From: Gavia stellata
Lineage: Eukaryota; Chordata; Aves; Gaviiformes; Gaviidae
Direction: 5' to 3'
Assembly: GCF_030936135.1 (NCBI RefSeq)
Contig: NC_082595.1
Span: forward strand, 111,306,334-111,370,333
Length of the DNA: 64,000 nucleotides
Part shown: one piece after another, positions 47,858 to 60,873 of the stretch
How the letters are laid out: each line of letters starts with the position of its first letter
Numbering within the stretch: the stretch's first letter is position 1
Made by a program: the position numbers and the translations under genes
The notes under the pieces: model-generated
Told to the model about the DNA's origin: nothing
The model's input: the letters and a program-made list of their open reading frames with translations, nothing else
The model's database searches: none

Positions 47858-48006
47858 TCTTTTTTCCTGCGTCCATGGAAAAAGCTAGCCCACTCAAAAC
47901 AGGTCTTTTTGCTTCCAACCCAGAAGACAGAGGGTATCCCAACGACCAAAGCCATGAGATATTTCATGAGAAAGAGAATCAAATCTGGACGACTCATCTG
48001 AGTGAC
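47858..48006 (-). CDS. FZD3: FZD3 coding exon with TM7 and KTXXXW motif
   Basis: This 149-bp exon starts in phase 0 with VTQMSRPDL after a textbook acceptor (a long pyrimidine tract ending CTCTCTAG) and ends with GA before donor GTGAGTATT. It encodes 49 residues: the end of extracellular loop 3, the seventh transmembrane helix ([20 protein letters not shown]) and the start of the cytoplasmic tail. Exon residues 34-39 are KTCFEW, the KTXXXW motif conserved in Frizzleds that binds the Dishevelled PDZ domain, followed by the basic stretch HGRRKKE. By comparison with the 666-residue human protein it corresponds to roughly residues 469-517. All earlier coding exons (cysteine-rich domain, TM1-TM6) must lie beyond 64000. 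There is no frameshift or missing key residue. Confidence 0.97.
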
Positions 48007-50504
48007 CTAGAGAGAAAAAGAGAAAAAAAGATTATACACCCCATCATAGTTCACTACTCTATTTATTAACTCATTTAAAATAACTGACTCTGCCAAAGTA
48101 AACATCAACAGGGTTCCTTTGTTTCATGGCTCTAGGGAGCACGACCGAGTGTGTTGTACAGCCCACCGTTCAGCAAAACAAAAGATTCAACTGCTGTGAG
48201 GTCTTGGCCTTTATTTGTATTTCTGGTCTTTTGTCTGTGCCCTGAATAATTGTGAAATATTTTCTAGTCTACAAATTGTAAAGACTCGTTTCTTTGATGG
48301 AATTAACTTATATAAAACCAGGTGCTACATTTGCTGTTGGGAAGAATCCCAGTGAAATGCTTCATGGGATGTTCAACGCTGATCCTTCACTCCTTATCCT
48401 TCAGTGGAGGGTTATACCCGTGGTTTCCCTCCCTCAGGAATTCAAGGCATCGGCAAGGTACAACTGCCTAATTCTTACCGACCCGGCAAAACCCCTACCT
48501 CTCCCCATTTCTTCAGGGGGACCAGCTGAATTTGGAAAAGCTCACAAGGTCTATTTTTGCAAACATTTTGAAATACAAAGGGTTTGTTTGGAAAAGATGC
48601 AGAGAAGATACAAAGATACTATTTCCAGGAAGGTCTGTAAGGTAGTTCTAAAACAAATAGGCATCCAGGCACTCTCTTGAATCGATAACCCAGCTCAAAA
48701 ACTGAACCTTCAAGGACAGAGAACTTCAAGTACAAGCCTGAAAGATACCACCGTCTTCTTACAAGAAGGCTGTAGAGGAAAGGAACTAACTTATTCTGGT
48801 GTAATTAAGTCCTCTGTAAGCATTTGTGTGACACTGTCACTTACACTGTGACCATGGAAGGTACTCTAGATCTCAAATATCCACTGGCCATTAAAAGACT
48901 TGGGGTACAGGCAGAGGTTCCCTGCTTTTCATCCCAGCTGAGGGAGAGCTGGTCAGAAAACCTAAATGAGGGATCAGTCAAAAGACTCAACACAGCCAGC
49001 AACCAGGGAAGACAATAAAACTGACCACAGCGAGGCTGAGTCTGAAGGAATGGGTCTGCAAAACACCTTGAACATTTTTATTATAACAGGGGATGAGGAC
49101 TATGAACAGACATGGCACAATAAAGGAGAAGAGCGGGTAGTCCTGTAGGCAGAGAATGAAAATGAAGGCAGCCAGGGACCGAGAGAATGCGAATGATAAG
49201 CAGATGATGTGAAAGGGCAGGAGACGTGATGGCAAGAGCAGAAGGCAGACCAGAAGTGAGGGAAGAAGATCCCGTAGCTGGGGACTCCTTGGTAAGGACT
49301 GACAGGCCTTTAACCGGAGCGGATCCAGAGCAGAAGGGTCTTCTGCCAGAGAGGAGCACGGCTAAAAGCAGCAGACGTGAGGCAGAAGAGGAGCTTGACA
49401 GGCGAGGGGAAGATGTCAGTGACTGTCTCATATTGTGACACATTGACAGTATAAGGTTCTCACTAGAATGGCTGTAGGGTGTGTAATGCTAAGGTTGGGA
49501 AAGACGTTTAAACAGGTGGAAATGTGATTGATCTTCCGTTAAATTCTCCTGATCCCAACAGAAATAAAGTAGGTACATCATAGGATAACAAAGATCCACA
49601 GATGGCTCAAGGATTAGTATGGCAGGAAGGTCTGGGGCTGTTTCATTGTGTGGAGATGCTCATGAAATTAGGTCTCTTTCCAGCAAAGAGTACCTACAGC
49701 AACAGCTTTCAGACTGATGGTGACGCAGCTGATAAAACCTGTTATGCTTAAGAATGCAATCTGGATATCTACCGGCCTGTTTAAAACAGAATAAAATATC
49801 AAACAAGCTGTTTCAAGTCAGGGGAACGTTGCTCTGTAAGGTAAGAGTGAGACTGAAATACTTGGCACAGTTCTGGGAATTGAGTTTGAGTTCATCTTCC
49901 TGGAAAGCAGAGGAGTATGGAGAAGGGCTAGTAGGATGAGGGGGAACAGCCAGCCTATCTTGCAAGAAGCTTGTCTAGCCCATAAAGACTCAAAGGCAAG
50001 AGAAAAATAATTGCTACAGAATATGAAATATCTAAACACTGAAATGGCAAAAACCCCCACCTAGCAGTATTTAAGCTAAGCAATAGGAAAAAAATACGGC
50101 TACATCAGCCACAAAGAAATCCCATCCTTACAAGAGCAAGATTTTGGAATAGCTTTCAAACAGGAATGGTGGGGACGAGCATCTTTTAAGGTTGAGCGTT
50201 ATCTTTTAAGGTTATCAGTTTATCAAAGATGATGTTGTTGACAGCGACAGTCAGAGCTTCCCTCTGATCCTGTGAGCTTATATTAATGTAGAAACATGTA
50301 TACAATCTCCTAAAACAACATCAAGAACAACATTTTTTCCCAAACCGAAAATCTGAATTCAGTGTAGTCACTGTGTCAAGATGATTTGCCAGATGCAGGC
50401 TCATGCTCCATGACTTTCCAACCACATAATGCTGACGGGCAGCACAGCTTCTATATGGACCAGTGAAAATACAGCAATCATTGTTTTATTACTTTGTATG
50501 AGTA

Positions 50505-50622
50505 CACATTTTTTAATAATATCACCACTGTAGATGGAAAATGAGAATTTAAGTGTCTTGCCCAAAATCAGACAGCGCAACTGTGGCAGGCTAGAACATG
50601 ACAAGAATTCAGGACCATCGAT
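50505..50622 (-). mobile_element. MIR-like ancient SINE fragment in FZD3 intron
   Basis: The plus strand reads CTGTAGATGGAAAATGAG, AATTTAAGTGTCTTGCCCAA, AATCAGACAGC, CTGTGGCAGGCTAGAACATG and GAATTCAGGACC. These match in order the reverse complement of the MIR central region (ACAGATGGGGAAACTGAG, GTTAAGTGACTTGCCCAA, GGTCACACAGC, GTGGCAGAGCCAGGA). Divergence is moderate to high. Confidence 0.68.
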
Positions 50623-53600
50623 GCTGGTCTTCAGTAACTACATGCCAATCTTTCAATTAAATGCAGAAACATAATGAGCATTATTATAAGATGTTTCTTA
50701 AGAGTTCATCTTCTCAAAGTGGGATCAAGGCTCTCCCCATGTCAATTCTTTCCTCAGCGCTGCTTAGCGTGCTTTCCATCAATCTATGCCCCAGGAAAAC
50801 TACTGATGTTGAAGGTCTTTGACAACACTATGGACCTTCCTACGCTTGCATCCATTTAACCACGCAAAACGAGTCTGAAGGCTTTCTAGGTGATTTTGTA
50901 GTCAGCCTGTGAGATTCCACTCAAGAAAAAAAAATATTAACAATTACCCAATAAAAAATTATCCAACAAAATTAAGCTCTCAGAAATTAACCTTATTATC
51001 TCATTTCATAATGTGCAAATGTGGCATTAAGTGGAATAAATGGTAAAATTCATCGTTTCTTAATGAAGGTAATATTCAGGTAGATTTTTATATTTGCATA
51101 TAATGCTGTCTACTGGGCCAAGTCTCCCCTGGCATAACTACCGGCCTGAAGGGAATTTAATTTTGATTCTTTCATTAAGAATAAAGCAACAGTTCTAGTG
51201 CTAAAGCTCTCCATTGCTCACTGTACTACAGGACATCTTTATTTTATTGGCTAAGTCATACTGCTTTATGTGAGAGCCAACAGAAATCAGGTGCTGTGAT
51301 GTGTACTATTGCCCATACTGAATATATTACAAATCCCTATTGCACTAAGTAAATTATATTACTTCCATGAAGATATTATAGTAAATCACTTGATATCAAA
51401 AATTCTGGCTCAACATATTCATGCTGGGTGCTATAAATAATTCCAGGCAAAAATTAAAATAAATATATACAACAAAAACTTTCAGGTGAAAGGAAGAACA
51501 TCCTACTCTTTGGGAAAGCAAGTTATTAAACATCATTACATACATTTCTTGAAAATAAGCCTCTTTGCCCAAAGCAAGCAATTCAAGTAGTGACACATAT
51601 TAGACTCACTGATCATCAATACTAAAGTGACTGTACCTGTTTTAAACAACATATAGCTGCGGATTATGAGACATTTATAATAATTAACATAGGAAAAATA
51701 AAACTTAAAGTTACTATCCCAGGCTTATAAAACTGAAAATGCTGGGTGTTCAAACCCAAAGCCTCCGAGCCCATTCCCCAGAAGCATGGCACTCGTTGAA
51801 CTCCAAGCCCGAAACGCTGCCATTTTCTTTCATTAGGACAGAGAACAGGTTGCAGTTTTTAAAAGCAGTAAAACTACTCATCTGCACCCTCAAAACTTAA
51901 ATCCAGGAGATTTTAACTTTTGCTGTGTTGCATGGCTATGTACGAAGAGTGAAAAATACAACTTTGAACAGCCAAGTCTCGCAGACTTTAACGTGATTAG
52001 ATAGATTCACAATACATGAAATTATAATTTGACCTGGAATATCCTAACTTCACACACCACTTTACTCAAACGCAAAACATTTTCCAAAAGCATCTGCTAA
52101 CGTGATCTGCTTTGCTACACAACCACAACATTGACAGGTCTAGAAATAAGGGTCCTTATTTATAGTAAATCCCCACTGACAGCGAGTAGAATGTTGAAAC
52201 AGTTTCAGTAGCACTTGTGCTATTTCAAAACCAATTTTTATATACCCTCAGCTTCCAAAGCTCAGCTTGCCTGTTAATATTTATGCCTCCTGCTGAGAAA
52301 ATCCAGGTAACTGGGACTACCGAGGCACGTATGGATCGGCTGAAGCATCAATGCTAGCAATTCCAGCACTCCGAAATCACTTGCTCTTCCTTTCTCAATG
52401 AATTCACTGTGCAGGACCCAAACTCTTCCAGAAATATCCAACTCCAACACGTGAAACCTCAGCAGTTTTCTGAGGGATTACTTAGACAAAAAGCTGCAGC
52501 TGTAATGCTGTCCACACTTCTAAATCAGCATCTTAATTTTTACAGTTTGTCTCAGGTGAATGACTAAAAGAGGAGACACAATGCTTCACTAAATTCCAGA
52601 CTTCCATAAAACCATACAACTTCTACACGTGTAACCACCTGTGAAGACGACAGTGAAAACTGGACAAGATCCCCAGTTTCTGTTTATCTTCTTGGAGAGA
52701 GAAGATGATGCAGGGAACATATAATGCGGTCCTAAATGCTGTAGAAGACCATCCTCCCATGCCTGCAGAGATTCCAATTCTCTCTTCTCCAGCCCATTAG
52801 CTCAGCTTTGTTTGATTCTTTGCAGAAAGCCTTTTGCAAATTTGAGGCAAGAGAGAAGTCACCCAAATTTTTGGTATAATGAAATGAAAAAAAAATGGGA
52901 AGACTGATTAGCCGACAAATGAGACACTCAGGTCTCTGATGCCGTCCATGCTTATGTCATAAGGTCACTTGATGCACTTTCCATCTGTGTTTTTAAAAAT
53001 TCAGAATATAAACAAATATGCTTGAACTTAAACAAATGCAAACTTCTTTAAGCACTAATTGGGTCTATACACCTCCTTAACAGTGAGGATATTGGGAAAC
53101 ATCTAAAGAAAAGTATGTATTTATTGTTCTTTCTAACAGAAATATTTCAACTCTGAGTGAAAAAACAGTTGCTAAAGAAAAAAGTACTAAAATTGAAATG
53201 TGGTGGAATATACAATCTGGAAATTGATAGATGGCAAGAACATGAAGACAAGTTTTTCTTTTAAAATTGTATTCTTGGAGAAAATCTCCATTAAGTAGTT
53301 CTGAATTAAAATGTTGCAGTCCTTTCACGAGAACAACAACAAAATGGGTAAACTTACATCACTGATACTGTTTGCTACAAATATCAAAGTTTATTTGAGA
53401 AACATCCCCAAAAGCTAAACTATTGACATAACTGAAAGGAGGAAAAGAAACTGCAATGCAGTTACTAAGAATTTAAAATGTGTTTTCATCTCTTATTTTT
53501 CTACAAAACCCTTCACAGCTGCTGACTTATGCTGAGCTCCATATAACTACACATAACAAATACTGTAAGAGCAAGGAGTAAAAATCACTAATGTGAACTC

Positions 53601-56600
53601 TCTGTGCAGAATTCACTCTTCTTTTATAGAATTACAATGCAAGCAAAGCAATGCTAATAGTTATTATGTTGTAATTTACTCAGGAGATAGACTTAAATAT
53701 AAAAAGCACACTCTCAGTGGCGTAAGAAAAAAAGAGCCTAAGAAATACAGTCTATTATTGTTTGTGCTTTGATAAGCGCATGGGATGTAGCTTCTGAAGC
53801 TACAATTAAAGATGTAAGAGTATTTTAGCAAGGTATGGTGAAGGCATTCTTTGTTACATTCTTGGGTTACAACAGGTTATTGATGTACCGCAATAATTTT
53901 CATATAGTAACACGCTACTTCCCTCTACCCTTCATCTAGAGATGTGGGACATCCTCATGCCAATGAGGCTTAAATACTGAAGGAGTTTTAAATATTCAGC
54001 TTTCAAAGTAGGGATCCAAAGGGGTACTTGATCACAAAATACCCTCTGCAACTGCAGCACCACCCAGTTCACCTTAGTTGTCTATTTTAGGACATCAATG
54101 TTAACTGCAGATTATGCATTACAGTAATTTCCCTTGAAATTAGTTCTGTAAAAGCATTAACTTCAACTTTGAGTTTTGTTCTGCAAGTAATCCAAGTTGT
54201 GAAAAGCTAATAAAAGGTCCCACAGCGCAGCTAAAAATAGAGGGCGAACACTTGTTTCAGCTGTAAAATAACAGTTCTCAAATATTATTACTTTTTTGGC
54301 ACAGACAGAGAAGCATGAATCCCATTAGAAAAGCGATCCCTTTAATACTAGAGGTTGAACTCTACTGCAGATGCAGCCAATGAAGGAAAAAACTCTTAAA
54401 ACTAATACTACAGTTTAGGCCTGCTACACTCACGTTATCAGCTGAAACAATAAGTGTGAACATCTACTAAGTAATTTAATTCAGTCATTTCTTCAGTTCC
54501 CCACTTGCCTCCGTTGCCAGACCCTTCTTTACGTCTGTTAACCGCAGCATTCTCCTCATTACCATGTATCAAAGGCTTTCAAAGCACCTCTTGCATATTG
54601 GCAAGCCACTGACTCAAATCTAGAGACACTGCAGATCTCCTCTGGGCCTTAAAAAACTGTGATAATACCTTTCTTTCTAGATAAAAACCTGGTTTATAAG
54701 CACGCTGGTCTGCTCTGAACATCAGGAGCTGCCTTTCCATGAGGGCAGACAGTGTCAAGGAAACAGAGGCCAGAAGGCAGCCAGTGGCTATGTCCTTCAA
54801 GATGAGAACCTCTCCTAGAGGAAAGATAATACTGGTGGTGATTCTCCATTTTCCTTCATACCCTATCGCTTTCCCAGAGATGCAAGAGGGGCTTGTGCGC
54901 TCTAGCAACATGAGAACTTGGCAATTTCGCAAAGCTGGCATGAATCAGTTAGCATCGTTCTTGAGTGACAGCCTGTTCATTGCACATTCAGTTGGACCTG
55001 CTGCAAAGGCAGCCACATATGAAGATATGATCGGAAAACCCTGACAAGCTTCACGCAGACACCCGTGTGAACGCTGGATTGCACGGTTCTAAGTCCCTGC
55101 ACTGAATTTGTCTTCCTGTGCAGCTCTACGCCTTCAGAGGCATTCAGCTAACAAGAAAAAATAGGGAACGAGATGCAGACACAGGGGTTTGGGCTGTGTG
55201 CTCTACACTCCGCTCTATTCTGTTCAGACACGTCTCGCAAGCAACACGGGCACCGATGTTTCACCTAGTGAAGACCAACAAACAAGTTCTGTCAGATATA
55301 AAGATTGCATATGAGATAGCGAGATTTCTGTAACCCATTTTTTTCCTCCCATCTGCTGGGTTAGTGTAGCAGCTGGGTTGGTACCGATCATCAAACGGAA
55401 ATGTACTTACCTTAGTGAATACAAAAAGACATTAGTTTGAATGCATTGCTTCCCTACTGAAACACACTGTGGCAGGTGTTCAGAAAGGAGGTTAAAAACA
55501 TCAATTTCAGCATTCCTCCAGGGAAAAACAATGCTTCTTTGTAGGCACACTGTTAATTTAAGATGCTTATATAACTAATTTCTGAATATTTTCCCCTTCT
55601 GCCCCTGAACAATCAATCACGGTTGCTTTTTAGTGACAGAGACCAGTGGCCTCTTCCCACTAAAATGTATGAAATCGCAAATTAATGAGCTTGCTGCATA
55701 TGTGAAGTGAAAGCACAAACACAACACCTGGCCCCCTCCTTTGGGGCACAGTTCCACAATAACACTGATCATTTGATATTTCCCTAAGGATAAAAAGTGA
55801 TGAAATTCAAATTAACCCATCCTTTTGTTGAAAATGGGAGAAGTGGGGGAAAGACCGAAGGGAATCTGATACAACAGTCTCACTTTCATAACCATTTCCA
55901 TCACTGTCATTGCTTTCAGACTTAGAATAATATACTCACACTGCTCGCTTTCTGGTTATATGTAGTAGCATTTGTCACTGTAAAATAAAATCATTTTCCC
56001 AGATTATTAAAATCTTGCAACATGCTTGTTTTACTCTTATCCAACAAGCAAATATCTGCCACCATTCCAGCTACGAGGCTGCACAAGCTGAAAAATTGAG
56101 AAACTAAAAGCACCCGAAAAAAAGGTAATGGCTAACCTGATTTAGCCCTCGTTTAAGAGCTAATGACAAAGCCAATACATACTACATGAGCTTCAGAATA
56201 GCTCAGGTCTGCATGAAACAGTTTCAACAGGATCAGAAGACTTCCCTGCATCCAAAAGAAACAAAAGCAAACTTCTCTGGCTTTAAATACCAAAAGCCAC
56301 ATGGCTCACGAGATATCCAGACTATTCCAAGCAGAATAAATACGATCATTCAGACGGCGGGATTTCTGAAGGCGCAGCTCTGTACTGTCACGTGAGAACA
56401 TGGATGCTTTTTATTTCTTGCTCTCAGTTGCACTCTCCTCAGCCGCAGGAGCATGAAAGCACTGTGCATTAACTCTGCCTATTGGCTCATATTAAAACAA
56501 TTAAATTGTTAGAACAATTATGAAAAAGCGTTACTAACTATTCTCCAGACTTAATTAATAACTACTGAGTTGTTATAAACTCAGAGTCAAAATTAAAGCA

Positions 56601-59600
56601 AAGTGATCAGCCGATGCAAGTCTTGGGCCAGTAAAAGATAGCTTTGAAACCTAACTAGTGCTAAAAATAAATAAAAAAGACACTGGAATAAAAGCTTATA
56701 AAATTACCACCTTAGTGGGATACAGGCTATTCTGGAGGAAACTTATTCACCACAGAAGTTAAGTGTTAGCCCAGGCACTGCAGATCCATCTCACCATGCC
56801 CAAATCATCTGCCAATAATTTTTTTTCAAGAATTTAATCTGTGTTAAGTGCCTAAAAAATACATCCTTACAAAAACTACCTCTATAGAACATTTAAAATG
56901 CAATGAATTACATTTTAGAAGAATTCCTCTTGAGTTTCTCTAGCACGTTATGGGAAAGAAATAAATGGGAAAGAAATCATTCAGTTCATAGAAGAACTGC
57001 ACTGGTTTTCACCAGAAGTCGTCCCCTGTCTGCATTGTGCCGGGGGAACACACTGGAGTCTAATCATCTGCTGGAAAAATACCTTGAATAAAGAATAACA
57101 CAGCAGAGAGTGGCCTCTCACAAGGTAATGCTGCAGGGTTTTCCTCATCTATCTCCTTCTGGAAAAGGGATCCCAGAGGATAACTAAAAAGGTCCTGACT
57201 CATGACTAGAGCCTAATAACTTGCCTCCAACGCTCTTGCCCTTCAGGCCCTGCAGTTAGTCACGGTGTCAGTAACCAGCAATCATCAAGAAGTTTGATGC
57301 TAACTGCTTTTGCGTTCACGGGATGGGAATGCAGAAGACTACAGCTTCAGTGATATCTTACAGGTATCTTGCAACAATCTTGGGACGGGTTGATTCTGCA
57401 GCTTCAGGAGACTATTTCTGGGAGAACGCCCTGTTTATCAAGGGAAAGCTGAATCTCAATGAAGCTATCAGGATGTCTGGTAGTTTGTGGCTTTATCTTG
57501 AAACGGAAGACAGCATTCAATCACAACAACTAATTTTTTAAGTGGTAGCCATGGTTTGTAATTAGAGAGATTGCCCAAGCACCTGCCTTCTGTTTTACCA
57601 TTATGAGGAACTGGTATCACGAGTCTCTTAAGCACTAATGCTGGGCATTAAGCATGGGAAAAGCAAGTCTACTTGAGCATACTATGCATGAGAGACTTGG
57701 ACCTCTCTTTCCTTTTCCTGTGGACATGTACAAGCTGAAGTGGGGTCTCCTCTGCGGACAGAAAAAAGCAAACAAGTCTCCACCCGTCACACAGTTGTTT
57801 TCCCCAGCACAGCTTATCTTTCTTCTTGTCACTGGAATAAAACAATCACGTCACAATTCTTGAACATGCTCCTCACTTTGGACCATTTCGGCCCCTCTCA
57901 CGAATACCCCCTTTTGGATGAGCTGTAGCTGTCTGACATAACAGGTCCAAGGACCCCTAAACTCTTTTTTTCCCTTACAGACCCGTGATTAATGCACGGA
58001 TTAAAACACCAAAGTATCCCTTCAAGTCAAGGCATGACTCACCCAAAGGTGTCTAACACAAAGGATAAAACAAACCCAATCTACTACGATTTCTCTTACG
58101 TCAATCCCAATGCTCACAAAAAAAAAGTCATGCAGTTGTCCTTACCCGTGTTGTGGAACCAGACGGCATTACTGCAGTATTCTGTCTTTGTGCAAACAGG
58201 GACTGAGGTTGGCATGGGCTAAAATGGGTCAATAAACTTACAGCTGAAACAAAGTTTTATCAGCAAATGATTCTTTACTGGCACCCACAACACACCACTT
58301 GATATACCTACCTTTCACCGAGATTAAGACAAGATTAAAGAGATGCCTACTTGAATTACTGGCAAATCTATCAAATTAGGGATACTGAGGGGTCGCTGCA
58401 GTAGGTTGCAATTGGCAGATTTGTCTCATGGCCAGAGCAGTTGGAAGCTCCCTGTTGCCATTCAGAAAAACTAGCATTTTTTTCTTCAGATATTAGCACT
58501 TCATTGGGAATTAAACAATAAGTCAGGAAAAAAACCCCACTTATGAATCAGAAAAACAGATTTCTGTCAACCCTGCTGTTAAAAACATACTTGGACTAAA
58601 ATCTTTGCACCCTTATATCTATTTTGGCAGTAGATATTCTTTCTTGAAATTATTCAGTTCTTACAAGACAAAATTTAGCAAGCTTACTACGACCCAGGCT
58701 TGGAATATATCCCCATTAATAAACTCCCACTACTCGAATGAAGACACTAGGCATTAAGAACACAGAACAAAAGAAACATCCTTGGTCAAGTCAAGCCTTC
58801 CGCTGCTGCAGCCAGCAATGGCACACAAGCCTATTCAGTTATCCAGCTTTATCCTGAAATCATGAGCTCCTCCTTCAATTCATCATGCAATTCTCTAATT
58901 TCCAACTGAAGTTTATTTATGGCCGCGTTAGCATTCTGCCACCACTGCCACTTGACTTTAACAGCTCTTTTTGAATGTCCTTTATGGATTTCTAAAACTG
59001 CAGTTGTGTCCCTTCTTACTCTTCTTTGGCTATACACACTCTTACACCATCCTCCCCCAAAGACAATCTCTAACAGAAGCTCATTCCTGGCACCCTTTCA
59101 CTACTTTTACTTTATTTTTGTTTTCTTCTTACAGTCTTTTTTTGATCCAACACAATGCAGTCAGTCACATAATGCCACACAGAAAAAACTCGTTGCACAT
59201 GAGATTATATTTGTTCCAAAAATGGTTCAGAATGAGTAATTGCCATGCTGTGAAATTGCTGGAGATGAAGTCATAAGAAACAGATCAGTGTAATTTTGTA
59301 AAGATGCAAATAATAGCCAAACCATAGCTTAAAGCAAAAGTACAGAACTTAGGGGAGAAGAAACAAATAGCTATTTTAGCAAACATGGTATTTATAAAAT
59401 ATTTCATATTCTCCGCAGACAGAAATACTATGTTCATTAGTCTGCAGGCCCTCTTTTCAAGTTATAATGTGAACAGAGTAATATTAATGATCATTTACAT
59501 TATTTAATTTTAAAAAATCAGTTCAACTCAATCTTTGAAAAATAATTTGGTGTCAGGGTTATTACATAAATTGAGAAAATTTTACAATGTAATATTGAAC

Positions 59601-59609
59601 ACTGTAATA

Positions 59610-59790
59610 CTGTAAGGGCAATTCAACAGCAGAACAGGTTGCCAGGAGAGGTTGTGGAGTCTCTGTCTATGGAGATATTCAAAATTCGGCTGACTATGAC
59701 CATGAGCCATCTGCTCTCGGTGACCCCACTGTGAGCAGTGGCTTGACTAGATGACCTCCACAGGTCCCTTCCACCCTCAGCTATTCTCAA
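59610..59790 (+). mobile_element. CR1 LINE 3' fragment in FZD3 intron
   Basis: Plus-strand sequence follows the CR1 3' end: AGAACAGGTTGCCAGGAGAG, GTTGTGGAGTCTC, GGAGATATTCAAAATTCG, GACTAGATGACCTCCACAGG and TCCCTTCCACCCTCAGCTAT. It has small deletions relative to the copy at 60332, so it is older or of another subfamily. It is antisense to FZD3. Confidence 0.9.
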
Positions 59791-60049
59791 ATAAATACAA
59801 GCAAGATGAAGAGTTATCAAGGCTGTATTTGTACTTAAAAGTCCTCTTTGTTCTCTCTCAAAATAACTGCTTCAGGACTAGAGATGAAAGTTTTTTCACA
59901 TATTAAAATTGAGCTGTTAAACCTATACAATAACGCATTTTTAGAAAGACAAGTCCCAAACTTCAAACACAAGGAGTAACATAGTCTGGTCAAAGCAGTA
60001 CAACTCTGAACTGTGAATGTTCTATATCCTGGAAGATGACACAGCTCAT

Positions 60050-60107
60050 CAGTTTTGATATTGCTTACCAGTTTTGATATTGCTTACCAGTTTATGATAC
60101 TGCTTGT
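60050..60107. repeat. 19-bp tandem repeat, three copies
   Basis: CAGTTTTGATATTGCTTAC is repeated exactly at 60050-60068 and 60069-60087, followed by a diverged 20-bp third copy (CAGTTTATGATACTGCTTGT) and a partial fourth. Confidence 0.93.
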
Positions 60108-60331
60108 TAGTTTGGTGTTCATTCTTTGACTCTTTCATGGTGAAAATGAGAAATAGGCACCAGTCTTAGTTTTTTTGAGCATAATAGATATTTTAACAAA
60201 ATTCAGCATCAAAAATTATATATAATGACTTCAGAAACTCTATTAAAAAGAAAAGATACATAAACAAAACACAAGTAAAAATATATCTGTATTACTAGGA
60301 ATATAAACTGTTAATGGAAAACATGTGAATA

Positions 60332-60526
60332 AGGGTGGCAGAGCACTGGAACAAGCTGCCCAGAGAGGTTGTGGAGTCTCCTTCTCCGGAGATACTCAAA
60401 ACTCGCCTGGGTGCATTCCTGTGCAACCTGCTCTAGGTCAACCTGCTCTGGTGCGGGAGGTTGGACTAGATGATCTCCAGAGGTCCCTTCCAATCCCTAT
60501 CGTTCTGTGATTCTGTGATTCTGTGA
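60332..60526 (+). mobile_element. CR1 LINE 3' fragment with ATTCTGTG tail
   Basis: A well-preserved CR1 3' end: GAGCACTGGAACAAGCTGCC, CAGAGAGGTTGTGGAGTCTC, GGTTGGACTAGATGATCTCC, AGAGGTCCCTTCCAATCCCT, then a microsatellite of about three TTCTGTGA units. The segment CCTGCTCTAGGTCAA is followed by a near-copy CCTGCTCTGGTG. Truncated to about 195 bp, antisense to FZD3. Confidence 0.94.
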
Positions 60527-60816
60527 ACCCAGCTCTTTAGATAACTCAAATATAGTCTTTTTTGTATAAAAAGATTCTTATTTATAAAAAAAAAAAAAGG
60601 ATATTTTTATGTTCCTCAGTTGAATTTTGAAGCTGCACCTAATTCTTGAGTGGGCTCAGCTCATGTGGAAAGCAAACCTTCATACGTGTTGGGAAGAGGT
60701 ACCATACTCTTTATCCGCATTTACTTTTCCAGGAAACAGAATAATTCTCTGTTAAGAAAAAAGAACTCATAGAAGGATGATGCTGGGGAGCACTGTTTGT
60801 TCCTATGAACAATGTA

Positions 60817-60873
60817 AAAGAAAAATCAAACTTGAATTTGAAAGAAACTTTTGAAAGAAAAATCAAACTTGAA
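60817..60873. repeat. Direct repeat of 20 bp
   Basis: AAAGAAAAATCAAACTTGAA occurs at 60817-60836 and 60854-60873, period 37 bp, in A-rich intronic DNA. Confidence 0.85.

Noticed and set aside
54579..55044. Overlapping open frames of about 100-120 codons on both strands in the FZD3 intron
   Set aside because: Neither translation resembles a known family, and both lie deep in an intron without splice support.
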